DNA of 64,000 nt, taken from assembly GCF_048820975.1 (NCBI RefSeq), contig NZ_JBMEUF010000003.1, forward strand, positions 1-64,000, in the 5' to 3' direction. Both the position numbers and the translations under genes were made by a program. The notes under the pieces were generated by a model, which was not told the DNA's origin, did not search any database, and was given only the letters and a program-made list of their open reading frames with translations. Source of the stretch: Glaciecola sp048820975 (GTDB taxonomy: Bacteria > Pseudomonadota > Gammaproteobacteria > Enterobacterales > Alteromonadaceae). This document shows, piece after piece, positions 34,774 to 44,964 of this stretch. The number at the start of each line of letters is the position of its first letter. Within the stretch, counting starts at the first letter, position 1.

Positions 34774-37700
34774 TTATTGTGCTTGAACGCGCAATTCTGC
34801 GCTTGAACGGCTTATATGGCCTAACAAATTTTTCACGTCACTGGTTTTTGGTTTAACTAAGCGGAAGCGTTTAAGCTCTTCAGCAAAGTTAGTCAGTAAA
34901 TTCAGCGAGTGTGCACTACCGGTTAATTCATAATGCGAGTTGATTAAACCGCGCAAATGCTCAGACAATATTACTTTATCTGTAATATCTAACGCTTCAA
35001 CAAGTTCGCCATTAATGCGTTCAGCAATATCACCAAACTCATCATATAAGTATGCGAAACCGCCTGTCATACCTGCACCAAAGTTAACGCCTACACTACC
35101 TAAAATAGCAACAATACCGCCAGTCATGTATTCACAAGCGTTATCGCCAGCGCCTTCAATAACGGCAATGGCACCCGAGTTTCTTACAGCGAAACGTTCG
35201 CCTGCGCGGCCTGCGGCGTAAAGTTTACCGCCGGTGGCACCGTATAAACAGGTGTTACCCATTATGGCACTGTTGTGAGTATCAAAGCTAACGCCACGCG
35301 GAGGATGAATCACTAAACGTCCGCCTGTCATGCCTTTACCCACATAATCGTTTGCGTCACCTATTAAGGTCATTTCCAAACCACCTGCGTTCCACACACC
35401 AAAGCTTTGGCCAACTGTTCCTGTAAGCTTCACTTTAATTGGGCTGTGTTCAAAACCATGGTTGCCATAACGCTGGGCAATAAAGCCCGATAAGGTTGCA
35501 CCTACTGAACGGTCAGTGTTGCGCACCGAGTAGCTTAATTGCTTGCTCTTACGTGCCATAACAGCACCTTCGCAGTCAGTTACCATGCGTTGGTTTAGCT
35601 CGCCTTTATCAATTGGCGCATTAGTTGTTTCTGAGCAGAATAACTGAGTGTGTGACCCAGCTGATGACTTCTCAAGCAATGGAGATAAGTCTAATTTATT
35701 CTGCTTGGCAGTTTGGCCGTCAAGTAAGGTAAGTAGTTCCGTGCGGCCTACTAAATCTTGGAAACGGCTTATGCCCATACTGGCCATAATTTCGCGAACT
35801 TCTTGGGCCACAAACTTAAAGTAGTTCATTACCATTTCAGGTAAACCAATGAAGTAGTTATCGCGTAAGCTTTCATCTTGAGTTGCTACGCCTGTTGCAC
35901 AGTTATTTAAGTGACAAATACGTAAGTATTTACAACCAAGTGCCACCATAGGACCTGTACCAAAGCCAAAGCTTTCTGCGCCCAAAATACCGGCTTTTAC
36001 AACATCTAAGCCTGTTTTTAAGCCACCATCGGTTTGTACACGTACTTTGTGACGCAAACCATTTTCAACTAGGGCTTGTTGCGTTTCTGCCAAACCTAAT
36101 TCAAAAGGGCTACCTGCGTACTTAACTGAAGTAAGTGGGCTAGCGCCGGTTCCGCCATCGTAACCTGACACGGTAATTAAATCAGCATAAGCTTTTGCTA
36201 CACCCGTAGCAATGGTACCTACACCAGGTTCTGATACTAATTTTACTGAAATTAGCGCAGTAGGGTTAACTTGTTTTAAGTCAAAAATTAGCTGAGCCAA
36301 ATCTTCAATTGAATAAATATCATGATGCGGCGGTGGTGAAATTAGCGTTACACCAGGCACTGAGAAGCGCAACTCAGCAATATACTGATTTACCTTATCA
36401 CCCGGTAACTGGCCACCTTCACCGGGCTTCGCACCTTGTGCAACTTTTATCTGAATTACGTTAGCATTTACTAAGTAGTGTGGTGTTACGCCAAATCTAC
36501 CTGAAGCAACCTGCTTAATTTTAGAATTCTTTTCAGTGTTAAAGCGTTTAGGATCTTCACCGCCTTCACCTGAATTTGATTGCCCACCTAAGCGGTTCAT
36601 AGCAATCGCTAGGGCTTCGTGCGCTTCCGGGCTTAATGCTCCAATTGACATAGCTGCGGTATCAAAGCGAGGGAATAAGGTTTCTTCGCCTTCAACTTCG
36701 TCAATACTTATGGCATCACCGGTTTTAATTTGCATCAAATCACGCAAATGGCTTGGGTTTCTACCATTAACTAAATCAGAAAATACTTTGTAATCGGTGT
36801 AATCCCCGCTTACTACTGCCCGTTGTAATGAACTCACTACATCAGGGTTGTAAGCATGATACTCGCCGCCATGTACGTATTTTAGTAAGCCACCATGTGA
36901 CATAGACTTACGAGCTAGCCACGCTACTCGAGCCGAGTTAATGATGTCTTGTTCGAAATCTTCAAAACTTGTACCTTGAATGCGGCTAGGAATGCCAGCA
37001 AAACAAGTATCCATTACGGCGCTGTTTATGCCAACGGCTTCAAATAGTTTAGAGCTTCTGTAACTAGCAACGGTGCTTATGCCCATTTTCGACATAATTT
37101 TAAACAAGCCTTTGTTAATTCCTTTACGGTAATTAACCATGGCTTCCATAGGCGTAAGGTCAAGGTCGCTCTTATCAACCAGTTGCTCTATTGTTTCGTA
37201 AGCTAAAAATGGATAAATAGCCGTTGCGCCTAAACCAATGAGTACGGCAAAGTGATGCGGGTCACGTGCCGATGCTGTCTCTACTACAATGTTTGCATCA
37301 CAACGAAGCTGTTCATTCACAAGGCGTTTTTGTACCGCGCCTACTGCCATAGCAGCTGGAATAGGCAAGGTTTCGGGCGTAATGTTGCGATCAGATAAAA
37401 TCACAAACGCTGCGTTTCTGTTGCGAACCGCATCAACCGCTTCTTCACATATACGCGCAATGGCCGCTTCTAAGCCTTCTGATGGCGAATAGTTAATATC
37501 TATTTGCTCATTGTGATACCACTTCTGATTAAACTCTTTTAGCTGTTTTAAATCGGTATACACTAATACTGGTGATTCAAATAACACGCGGTGAGCATAA
37601 CCACTGGTTTCATTAAATACGTTTTGTTCGCGGCCAATACAGGTCGCCAATGACATAACATGATTTTCACGAAGCGAATCTATAGGGGGGTTAGTTACCT

Positions 37701-39237
37701 GTGCAAACTGCTGGCGGAAATAATCGTAAACAGTGCGAAGTTTAGATGACATAACCGCCATAGGCGTATCATCACCCATGGAGCCCACTGCTTCTTGGCC
37801 GTCTTTTGCCAGCACTTTTACAACTTGTTGAATTTCTTCATAACTATAGTTAAATAGCTTGTGGTAAGTTGCCATACGTTTGTCATCAAAAGCACGCTTA
37901 CCTACAAATTCAGCATCGCATTCTTGAATAGGTTTTAATCGCGCAATATGGGATTTTAACCATTCGGCATATGGATGTTGTGATTTCAGTTCTTCATCAA
38001 TTTCGGTTGAACGCCAAATTTTGCCAGTATGTGTATCTACTGCCAGCATTTCACCGGGGCCTACTCGGCCTTTTTCAATTACGTCTTGCTCAGAATAATC
38101 CCAAATACCTATTTCAGAAGCGAGTGTAATAAAACCATTTTTGGTAATTACGTAGCGTGCAGGGCGCAAACCGTTTCTATCAAGGTTACATGCTACATGG
38201 CGGCCGTTGGTCATAACAATGCCTGCAGGGCCATCCCACGGTTCCATGTGCATTGAGTTGAACTCATAAAATGCACGTAAATTAGGATCCATCGTATTGT
38301 TGTTTTGATACGCAGGCGGAACAAGCAATCGCATTGCTCTGAATAGATCCATGCCACCAGCTAAGAATAGCTCTAGCATGTTATCAAGTGAACTTGAGTC
38401 AGAGCCATGGGTATTTACAAATGGTGCCGCTTGCATCAAATCAGGAATAAGCGGAGTCGCAAATTTAGAGGTACGGGCAATTGCCCACTCACGGTTTGCT
38501 TTAATGGTGTTTATTTCACCATTATGAGCTAAAAATCTAAATGGCTGAGCTAATGGCCATTTAGGTAATGTATTGGTTGAGAAACGTTGGTGAAATACAC
38601 AAATAGATGACGTTAAGTCTTCGTTTGCCAAATCAAGATAAAACTTAGTTAAATCTCGTGGCATTACCAAGCCTTTATATATAGTTACGTAGTTTGACAA
38701 ACACGCTACGTAAAAATCTTCATCTTCCATAGTGCGTTTTTCAGCACGGCGACGAGCCATATATAAGCGGCGCTCAATATCAGGTGAAATCCAACCTTTA
38801 GGTGCATTTACAAACACCTGTTCAATTTGAGGGACGCCAGTTTTTGCTAAGTCACCTAATACGCTGTGGTCAACCGGCACTTCGCGCCAGCCAACAACGG
38901 TTAAGGTTTCTTTTTCTAATTCTTCATTAAGTACCTTACGAGAGGCTTCGGCTTTAACTGGGTCTTGTGACAAAAATATCATGCCCACAGCGTAGTTAGT
39001 ATTTAACTGCCAGCCTTTATCTTGCGCTACTTTGCGAAAAAACGAATCAGGTTTTTGCAGTAATAAACCACAACCGTCACCGGTTTTACCATCAGAAGCC
39101 ACACCACCGCGGTGTTGCATGCGATCCAAACCTTCAATTGCGGTAATCACTAATTGGTGGCTTGATTCGCCTTCTGTGTGAGCAATTAAGCCAAAACCAC
39201 AGTTGTCTTTTGAATCAGATGAATGATACAAACCCAT
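34774..39237 (-). CDS. gltB: Glutamate synthase large (alpha) subunit
   Basis: The 1487-residue protein has the standard length and domain order. The class II glutaminase domain starts at Cys13 after a 12-residue propeptide (CGFGLIAHTEG). Then come the central domain, the FMN/3Fe-4S synthase domain (GEGGEDPKRF, GYDGGTGASPL, and CKYLRICHLNNCATGVATQ cluster cysteines) and the C-terminal beta-helix rich in glycine. It makes glutamate from glutamine and 2-oxoglutarate. AAGGAG lies 4 nt before the ATG, preceded by a hairpin. The neighbouring arcB gene is divergent. Confidence 0.98.
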   Translation of the reverse strand: MGLYHSSDSKDNCGFGLIAHTEGESSHQLVITAIEGLDRMQHRGGVASDGKTGDGCGLLLQKPDSFFRKVAQDKGWQLNTNYAVGMIFLSQDPVKAEASRKVLNEELEKETLTVVGWREVPVDHSVLGDLAKTGVPQIEQVFVNAPKGWISPDIERRLYMARRRAEKRTMEDEDFYVACLSNYVTIYKGLVMPRDLTKFYLDLANEDLTSSICVFHQRFSTNTLPKWPLAQPFRFLAHNGEINTIKANREWAIARTSKFATPLIPDLMQAAPFVNTHGSDSSSLDNMLELFLAGGMDLFRAMRLLVPPAYQNNNTMDPNLRAFYEFNSMHMEPWDGPAGIVMTNGRHVACNLDRNGLRPARYVITKNGFITLASEIGIWDYSEQDVIEKGRVGPGEMLAVDTHTGKIWRSTEIDEELKSQHPYAEWLKSHIARLKPIQECDAEFVGKRAFDDKRMATYHKLFNYSYEEIQQVVKVLAKDGQEAVGSMGDDTPMAVMSSKLRTVYDYFRQQFAQVTNPPIDSLRENHVMSLATCIGREQNVFNETSGYAHRVLFESPVLVYTDLKQLKEFNQKWYHNEQIDINYSPSEGLEAAIARICEEAVDAVRNRNAAFVILSDRNITPETLPIPAAMAVGAVQKRLVNEQLRCDANIVVETASARDPHHFAVLIGLGATAIYPFLAYETIEQLVDKSDLDLTPMEAMVNYRKGINKGLFKIMSKMGISTVASYRSSKLFEAVGINSAVMDTCFAGIPSRIQGTSFEDFEQDIINSARVAWLARKSMSHGGLLKYVHGGEYHAYNPDVVSSLQRAVVSGDYTDYKVFSDLVNGRNPSHLRDLMQIKTGDAISIDEVEGEETLFPRFDTAAMSIGALSPEAHEALAIAMNRLGGQSNSGEGGEDPKRFNTEKNSKIKQVASGRFGVTPHYLVNANVIQIKVAQGAKPGEGGQLPGDKVNQYIAELRFSVPGVTLISPPPHHDIYSIEDLAQLIFDLKQVNPTALISVKLVSEPGVGTIATGVAKAYADLITVSGYDGGTGASPLTSVKYAGSPFELGLAETQQALVENGLRHKVRVQTDGGLKTGLDVVKAGILGAESFGFGTGPMVALGCKYLRICHLNNCATGVATQDESLRDNYFIGLPEMVMNYFKFVAQEVREIMASMGISRFQDLVGRTELLTLLDGQTAKQNKLDLSPLLEKSSAGSHTQLFCSETTNAPIDKGELNQRMVTDCEGAVMARKSKQLSYSVRNTDRSVGATLSGFIAQRYGNHGFEHSPIKVKLTGTVGQSFGVWNAGGLEMTLIGDANDYVGKGMTGGRLVIHPPRGVSFDTHNSAIMGNTCLYGATGGKLYAAGRAGERFAVRNSGAIAVIEGAGDNACEYMTGGIVAILGSVGVNFGAGMTGGFAYLYDEFGDIAERINGELVEALDITDKVILSEHLRGLINSHYELTGSAHSLNLLTNFAEELKRFRLVKPKTSDVKNLLGHISRSSAELRVQAQ

Positions 39238-39841
39238 ACATTACTCCTTGGCGAGTGTTGTGAAACAACTCGCACATTGCGCCCTATTAATGTAATAAGA
39301 ACATAACTTCAATAGTGTGAAGCATTGATTAAACGAAATTGTGTTTCTAGCCCAACTTTTTAATTATTGTATGTGTTGGTACTATACTCGGTGCCACCTT
39401 TATACCTCTATTGGGTATTAAGAGGAGACACACTAAATTCTGCTTTCTGTCGTTGGTAAACTGAGGATACTGTTGCGTATCGAATTTTTATTCATTCCAC
39501 TAAGCGGGAGGGTGAAAATACCTATTTATCACGTAAAAATCAATTATCACTTAGAATAATATGTGTATTCATCAAATCAATAATAGTTAAGCTGTTGTTT
39601 TCTATCTAAATATAAATTACGTCTTTTACCCATTGTACGCCTATTTTTTGACGCTGAAAGTTAATTATTTGTGAATAAAGGTTGTTGTGGCAACTTTATT
39701 CCACAAACTATTGAAATTTTAAACGTATTTAGCGCATAACTATTGTTGTTTATAGATATTTCTTTGTTACTACTGTTACCCCATTTGCATTCTTGCTAGT
39801 ATCTTGCGTCTACCTTTTGTCATTTCTATTATGGTCATTGC
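39238..39841. other. 604-nt gltB-arcB divergent intergenic region
   Basis: The only clear element is the hairpin at 39251-39273 before gltB. Several weak inverted repeats (for example GATAC/GTATC near 39466-39481) and AT-rich stretches are present but none identifies a known riboswitch. No open frame of note was found. It must contain the promoters of gltB and arcB. Confidence 0.4.
39251..39273 (-). promoter_or_regulatory. Leader hairpin abutting the gltB ribosome binding site
   Basis: On the minus strand GCGAGTTGT and ACAACACTCGC pair around a 3-nt loop, with a 2-nt bulge. The stem ends about 1-2 nt before the AAGGAG sequence of gltB, so it could affect ribosome access or protect the 5' end. 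Confidence 0.45.
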
Positions 39842-42202
39842 ATGTTAATCAAAACACCGCCCGAGTCGTGGGCCATTAAGTTCGCTCAGTTTGTTGATAA
39901 AATTGGGCCAATTAAAGTCAGTATCTTATTCGTTATATTTACGCTTCTGTTTACTATTAGCGGCTCTTACGTTGTGCGTTTAAGCCTAGGTAAAGATATT
40001 GAACTTGATGACCTCATAAGCGCTGTAGTGCTTACCATGATTAGCGCACCTTGGGTGTTATACTTTTTCAGTGAACTTATTAAACAGCTTGAGCATAGCC
40101 GAATTAACCTAGAAGAAGCCGTTAGCCAGCTAGAAAGGCTTCGTCGCCATGACGTAATTCTTAACCGCGAATTACAAAATAACATTCGCCAGCTTAATTA
40201 TGAAATAGATCAGCGTAAAAATGCACAGCTAGAGCGTGAAGCAATGTTTGCAAAGCTTGAACAAGAAATGAAAGAAAAGTCAGAGCAAGAACTGCAAGCA
40301 CGAAGGCTATCTACCTTAACGCGCTCTATTATTGATGCCTCTCCAGACCTTATTTATTATCGCAACGAAGAAGGGCGCTTTGCGGGTTGTAATAAGGTTG
40401 CAGAAGCACTTACGGGTAAAACCGAAGAAGAATTGTTAGGTTTGACCGCGCACGAAGTTTACGACGAAGAGTTAGCAAGGCAAGTAGCTGCGTCTGACTT
40501 AGAAATTCTTGAAACGAACGTTTCTATTACTGAAGACTTATGGTTAAAGTTTGCTGATGGTAGCCGTAAATATTTTGAAATGCGTAAAGTTCCATTCTTT
40601 GATCATGAGGGGAATCGCTTAGGAATATTGGCATTTGGCCGTGATATGACTGAGCGTAAGCAATCGCAATTAAGCATTGAGCAAGCCAGTAAAGATAAGA
40701 CTAAATTTATTGCTACCATAAGCCACGAACTAAGAACGCCACTAAACGGTATAGTGGGTTTATCAAGAATGCTGCGCGATACAAAGCTTAATGCTGAGCA
40801 GTTTGAATGGGTAAGCACCATATATGCAAGTGCTATTACCTTGGGCAACATTTTTAACGACATAATAGACTTAGACAAGCTTGATCGTAATAAAGTTGAA
40901 ATTCAGTATAAAACCGTAAATACCACAAACTTCGTAAATGAAATTGGCAGTATTATTAAATTACTGGCGGCAGATAAAGGCTTAGCATTTAACTGCCAAA
41001 TTGTTGAACCAGTGCCAGTGGCCTTTGAAGCTGACGGCACGCGCTTACGCCAAGTACTTTGGAATATGTTATTTAATGCGGTAAAGTTTACGCAAGAAGG
41101 CTCGGTGTCATTAACTATGTCATCAAAAATTCATAGCACTACTCAAGCTGATATTATCTTCACCATCCAAGATACCGGAATAGGGATTGATAAAGACCAA
41201 CTCGACAAGATTTTTGCGATGTACTACCAAGTTCAGCGTAGTGATTTTCAATCAGCTACTGGAACAGGCATTGGTTTGGCTATTTGTAAGCAAATGGTTG
41301 ATAAAATGAAAGGTGATATTAAGGTTAACAGTGAGCTACATCAAGGCACCTGTTTTGAAATTACCTTGCCAGTTAACATTACTCATCAAGCTCCTGATGT
41401 GGAAGAGTTGCGTGTTAAAGACCTAAACATATTGTTAGTAGAAGACATTGAGCTAAACGTAATGGTAGCCAAAGCGCTACTTGAGAAGTTAGGACAGCAT
41501 GTTTCAGTTGCTATGACGGGACAAGAAGCCATAGATATGGCGACCGAGTACAACTACGATCTGATACTGCTTGATATTCAATTGCCCGATATGACCGGTT
41601 TTGATGTAGCACGAACTTTGCTAGAGCAAGATTTAGTGCTAGGAACACCTATAGTGGCGCTTACCGCCAATGTAATTAAAAAGCGTGAAGAATACTTACA
41701 AAACGGCATGGACGATGTTATTGCTAAACCGGTTAAAAAAAGCCGCATCATTCAAGTATTCAACGAGCTTTTTGCGAATGACAACCTAGTGGAAGAAGAA
41801 AAGCCCAAAAAGCAGACTTCTGCAATTGTCATAGAAGAGACTACGCAAAAAGTGCTCGATATGGACTTGCTGTCTATGTTGATAGAAACTATTGGTGAGG
41901 GCATGGTTGAAGCAAGCTTAAGAGTCTTTGAAGAGAAAATCCCTGAGTACATGGAAGCGCTTAAAGTATCGTTAGCGGCAGATGATAAAGACGATGTTTG
42001 CTCACAAGCGCACAAAATTAAAGGGGCTGCAGGCAGCGTAGGTTTAACAAGAGTACAAAGCACCGCTAATATGATGCAACAGGGTGATCACCCAGCGTGG
42101 TGGGAAAACGTTCACGATTGGCTAGAGCAACTCGAAATGGCGATTGAACAAGACGTAAGCCATTTGCATGACTGGCTCAAGCGCCAACAAATAGAAGACT
42201 AA
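39842..42202 (+). CDS. arcB: Aerobic respiration hybrid sensor kinase ArcB
   Basis: The 786-residue tripartite kinase has two TM helices (about 23-46 and 57-76), a coiled coil (about 85-155), PAS (about 160-275), HisKA with His295 in SHELRTPL, HATPase, a receiver with Asp578 (LILLDIQLP) and HPt with His724 (AHKIKGAAGS). The three phosphorelay residues sit almost exactly where E. coli ArcB has His292, Asp576 and His717. ArcB reads quinone redox state and phosphorylates ArcA. Divergent position from gltB is close to the E. coli context. Confidence 0.95.
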   Translation: MLIKTPPESWAIKFAQFVDKIGPIKVSILFVIFTLLFTISGSYVVRLSLGKDIELDDLISAVVLTMISAPWVLYFFSELIKQLEHSRINLEEAVSQLERLRRHDVILNRELQNNIRQLNYEIDQRKNAQLEREAMFAKLEQEMKEKSEQELQARRLSTLTRSIIDASPDLIYYRNEEGRFAGCNKVAEALTGKTEEELLGLTAHEVYDEELARQVAASDLEILETNVSITEDLWLKFADGSRKYFEMRKVPFFDHEGNRLGILAFGRDMTERKQSQLSIEQASKDKTKFIATISHELRTPLNGIVGLSRMLRDTKLNAEQFEWVSTIYASAITLGNIFNDIIDLDKLDRNKVEIQYKTVNTTNFVNEIGSIIKLLAADKGLAFNCQIVEPVPVAFEADGTRLRQVLWNMLFNAVKFTQEGSVSLTMSSKIHSTTQADIIFTIQDTGIGIDKDQLDKIFAMYYQVQRSDFQSATGTGIGLAICKQMVDKMKGDIKVNSELHQGTCFEITLPVNITHQAPDVEELRVKDLNILLVEDIELNVMVAKALLEKLGQHVSVAMTGQEAIDMATEYNYDLILLDIQLPDMTGFDVARTLLEQDLVLGTPIVALTANVIKKREEYLQNGMDDVIAKPVKKSRIIQVFNELFANDNLVEEEKPKKQTSAIVIEETTQKVLDMDLLSMLIETIGEGMVEASLRVFEEKIPEYMEALKVSLAADDKDDVCSQAHKIKGAAGSVGLTRVQSTANMMQQGDHPAWWENVHDWLEQLEMAIEQDVSHLHDWLKRQQIED

Positions 42203-42208
42203 GCAATG

Positions 42209-43567
42209 TTAAATTAGGAACAGCGTTGCTGTTCCTAAAAATGCAAATATACCCACCACGTCGGTAATAGTGGTTAATATCACACTACCGGCTAGCGCTG
42301 GGTCAATCTTCAGCTTCTTCATAATAATAGGCAAGGTTGCACCCGCTAAACCTGCGGCAATCATATTTATCATCATGGCGAACGCAATTACGCCGCCAAG
42401 CACGTAATCTTGTTTCCAAATTGCTATTACTGAGGCAATTAAAAACGCCCAAATAAGCCCGTTTAAAAAGCCAATAAATAATTCTTTTCTGACTAACCAT
42501 AGGGCATTAGTGGTAGCAACATGGCCCAGAGCCATACCACGAATAACCAAGGTTAGTGTTTGGTTTCCCGCAACGCCTCCCATACTCGGTACAATGGTAT
42601 TTAAAATAGCAAGCACCGCCAATTGGCTTAACGTTGCTTCAAACATGTCACTTACAGCGGCGGCTAATAAGGCGGTGATTAAATTTACACCTAACCATAC
42701 TGAACGGCGTTTAGTTGATTGCCCAACGGGGGCGAAAGTATCTTCTTCATCATCCAAACCGGCCATGCTCATCATTGAGTGTTCAGCGTCTTCACGAATA
42801 ATATCGACCACGTCATCAATGGTAATTCGCCCCACTAGGGTCCCGTCTTCGCTTATAACCGGTGCTGATAACCAGTCGTAGCGTTCAAACATACTTGCCA
42901 CTTCGCGTTCTTGGGTATCAACTAAAATGGCCTCAGGCTCATCATTCATTATTTCCGCAACGGTAACATCGGGTTTGGAGGTTAGTAGTTTTGATAGTGA
43001 AACGGTGCCTATTAAGGCATCTTGTTTGTTTACCACATAAAGGGTGTCAGTGTTTTCTGGTAATTCTAGCTTTAAGCGCAAATAGCGTATTACTACGTCA
43101 ACCGATACATCATCTCGCAGAGTGATGGTGTCGGTATTCATAATAAAGCCAGCGGTTTCTTCCCCGTATGACAACGCTTTTTCTGCTCGTAAGCGGTCTT
43201 GGGCGTCCATCGATTTTAAAATTTTATTTAAAACGTTTTCGGGCAGCGTACTTAAGGTTTCGGCTAAATCATCAGTATCCATGTCTTCAAGCGCGTCTAC
43301 TACGCTTGCTGGAACCATGTTGCTTATTATACCGTTTCTTACATCTTCACTGAGCTCTTCTAACACATCACCATGAAAATCTGCATCAAGCATTTTCCAT
43401 AAGTCAGTACGCGTTTTGGCGGGAGATGATTCAAGTAAAAGGGCGGTATCACCGGGGGGGATGTCATGCAATAGCTTGCGTACACGCACGAATGCGCCGG
43501 CGTTTAGTGATTTACTAATTGACGCTAGTCTGTCTTGTGTTGTCTTGTTTTCAATGGTTTCCGACAT
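42209..43567 (-). CDS. mgtE: Magnesium transporter MgtE
   Basis: The 452-residue protein has an N-terminal superhelical MgtE-N domain (about 15-130), two CBS domains (about 135-260), a plug helix and five TM helices with the pore signature VPSMGGVAGNQTLTLVIRG and the C-terminal LAGATLPIIMKKLKIDPALA. It is a Mg2+-gated channel. The ATG at 43567 was chosen over a TTG at 43579. It is convergent with arcB (6-nt gap) and separated by 89 nt from the nitrogen-PTS genes. Confidence 0.96.
   Translation of the reverse strand: MSETIENKTTQDRLASISKSLNAGAFVRVRKLLHDIPPGDTALLLESSPAKTRTDLWKMLDADFHGDVLEELSEDVRNGIISNMVPASVVDALEDMDTDDLAETLSTLPENVLNKILKSMDAQDRLRAEKALSYGEETAGFIMNTDTITLRDDVSVDVVIRYLRLKLELPENTDTLYVVNKQDALIGTVSLSKLLTSKPDVTVAEIMNDEPEAILVDTQEREVASMFERYDWLSAPVISEDGTLVGRITIDDVVDIIREDAEHSMMSMAGLDDEEDTFAPVGQSTKRRSVWLGVNLITALLAAAVSDMFEATLSQLAVLAILNTIVPSMGGVAGNQTLTLVIRGMALGHVATTNALWLVRKELFIGFLNGLIWAFLIASVIAIWKQDYVLGGVIAFAMMINMIAAGLAGATLPIIMKKLKIDPALAGSVILTTITDVVGIFAFLGTATLFLI
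42215..42237. terminator. Hairpin at the arcB/mgtE convergence
   Basis: TAGGAACAGC (42215-42224) and GCTGTTCCTA (42228-42237) form a perfect 10-bp stem with a 3-nt loop. It lies inside the last codons of mgtE, 13 nt after the arcB stop. No U tract is adjacent, so its strength as a terminator is uncertain. Confidence 0.5.
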
Positions 43568-43656
43568 GCTCGTATCCAAGTGTTTCTGCTAGCGAGTTAG
43601 CAAAAGTATAGCATTATCTTAGTATTAAATGTATGAATTGTTGTAAATTCAGAGGC

Positions 43657-43929
43657 TTATTCGCCTTCATCAAACTTATTCGCAATTAGGTTTTCTATGT
43701 CGTCCATTGCCGCTTGGGCATCATCTCCTTTGCACTTTACGGTAACTTCTTTGCCCATTCCGCTTCCTAACATAAGCAAAGCAAGCACGCTATTTGCTGG
43801 CGCTGACTGCTCATCTTGCTCTATAAGTATTTCACTTTCGTATTGATTCGCCAATTCTACTAATTTAGTTGCGGCGCGCGCGTGTAAGCCCAATTTATTA
43901 ATAATGGTTAGGGTTTTAACTAATTCCAT
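43657..43929 (-). CDS. ptsO: Nitrogen-PTS phosphocarrier NPr
   Basis: The 90-residue HPr-like protein has its active-site histidine at His16 in NKLGLHARAA and the regulatory-loop segment containing NSVLALLMLGSGMG. NPr passes phosphate from EI-Ntr to PtsN (EIIA-Ntr). The ATG at 43929 is favoured over a GTG at 43935 because GGAG is then 7 nt upstream. It ends the rpoN-hpf-ptsN-rapZ-npr string. Confidence 0.95.
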   Translation of the reverse strand: MELVKTLTIINKLGLHARAATKLVELANQYESEILIEQDEQSAPANSVLALLMLGSGMGKEVTVKCKGDDAQAAMDDIENLIANKFDEGE

Positions 43930-43943
43930 TTGCACGCTCCGGT

Positions 43944-44867
43944 TTATTCATTGTTTTGAGCCTGCTTAACTTTTTCAATAGCGGCCTCTTCTATAGCCTC
44001 TTTTTCAGCTTGGGCTTTCTTGATTCGCTTAAGCTCTCGATGTTTAACTTGAACATCACCGTGGCTTTTTTTGAATGCTTCACTTAAGGCTTGAGAAACA
44101 AACACCGAGCGATGCTGGCCGCCCGTGCAACCAATAGCTACCGTTACATAACTTCTGTTATTCCTTTCCAAATGTGGCAGCCAGGTGGTAATGAAATTTT
44201 GGATTTGCCAAATAAGCTTCATCACTAAAGGTTGGCCTGACAAAAACAATTCAACTGGGCTATCTAAACCCGTATAAGGGCGTAAATCTGGGTCCCAATG
44301 AGGATTGGGTAAAAACCTTACATCAAATACGTAGTCGGCGTCTTTAGGTAAGCCATATTTAAAGCCAAATGATTCGAACACAATCACCAAATCAGAACTC
44401 TTCTTGCCTAGCACTCGTTCACGAATAGTTTCTGCTAAATCATGTACTGACAAATTATCGGTATTTATATGGAGGTCGGCTTTTTCGGCCACTGGCACTA
44501 AAATGTCACGTTCAGCTGCAATGGCGTCAACTAGTGAATTGTTAAGTTTGAAAAGGGGATGTAAGCGGCGAGTTTCGCTATAACGCTTTATTAATACATC
44601 ATCGCTAGCATCAATAAATATAATGGTAATGTCCCAAAACTCGGGCAAATATTCTAGCAATTCGGTGATTTCATTTTCCGAATCGGGCATGTTACGCACA
44701 TCTATACTTACGGCAACAAGTTCGTGTTGTTCGACTACCGTATTGGTAAGTGTGGGCAGCAGTGAAACAGGAATGTTATCTACGCAGTAATAGCCTAAAT
44801 CTTCAAGTGCGCGAAGTGCAATTGATTTACCTGAACCTGAACGCCCGCTAATGATCAATAATTTCAT
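43944..44867 (-). CDS. rapZ: RNase adapter protein RapZ
   Basis: The 307-residue protein has a Walker A motif GRSGSGKS (8-15), a DVRNMPDSE segment and the C-terminal GCTGGQHRSVFVSQALSEAF. In E. coli RapZ guides RNase E to the GlmZ sRNA and senses glucosamine-6-phosphate. It is about 20 residues longer than E. coli RapZ because of a charged Glu/Lys/Ala-rich tail after RELKRIKKAQ. It is 14 nt from npr. Confidence 0.95.
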   Translation of the reverse strand: MKLLIISGRSGSGKSIALRALEDLGYYCVDNIPVSLLPTLTNTVVEQHELVAVSIDVRNMPDSENEITELLEYLPEFWDITIIFIDASDDVLIKRYSETRRLHPLFKLNNSLVDAIAAERDILVPVAEKADLHINTDNLSVHDLAETIRERVLGKKSSDLVIVFESFGFKYGLPKDADYVFDVRFLPNPHWDPDLRPYTGLDSPVELFLSGQPLVMKLIWQIQNFITTWLPHLERNNRSYVTVAIGCTGGQHRSVFVSQALSEAFKKSHGDVQVKHRELKRIKKAQAEKEAIEEAAIEKVKQAQNNE

Positions 44868-44964
44868 AGTGTAAAACTCGCGTTAAATAAAAGGTGTTGC
44901 AGAGTGAGAAATTACGTGTTTTCAGTATAGAGTGCTTTTTGCAGGTAGTGAATCAATTTCACTC

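Noticed and set aside
39380..39405. Sigma-54-like site (TGGCAC on the minus strand) upstream of gltB
   Set aside because: The -24-like element is present, but no GC/TTGCA-type -12 element sits at the required spacing, so a sigma-54 promoter is not supported.
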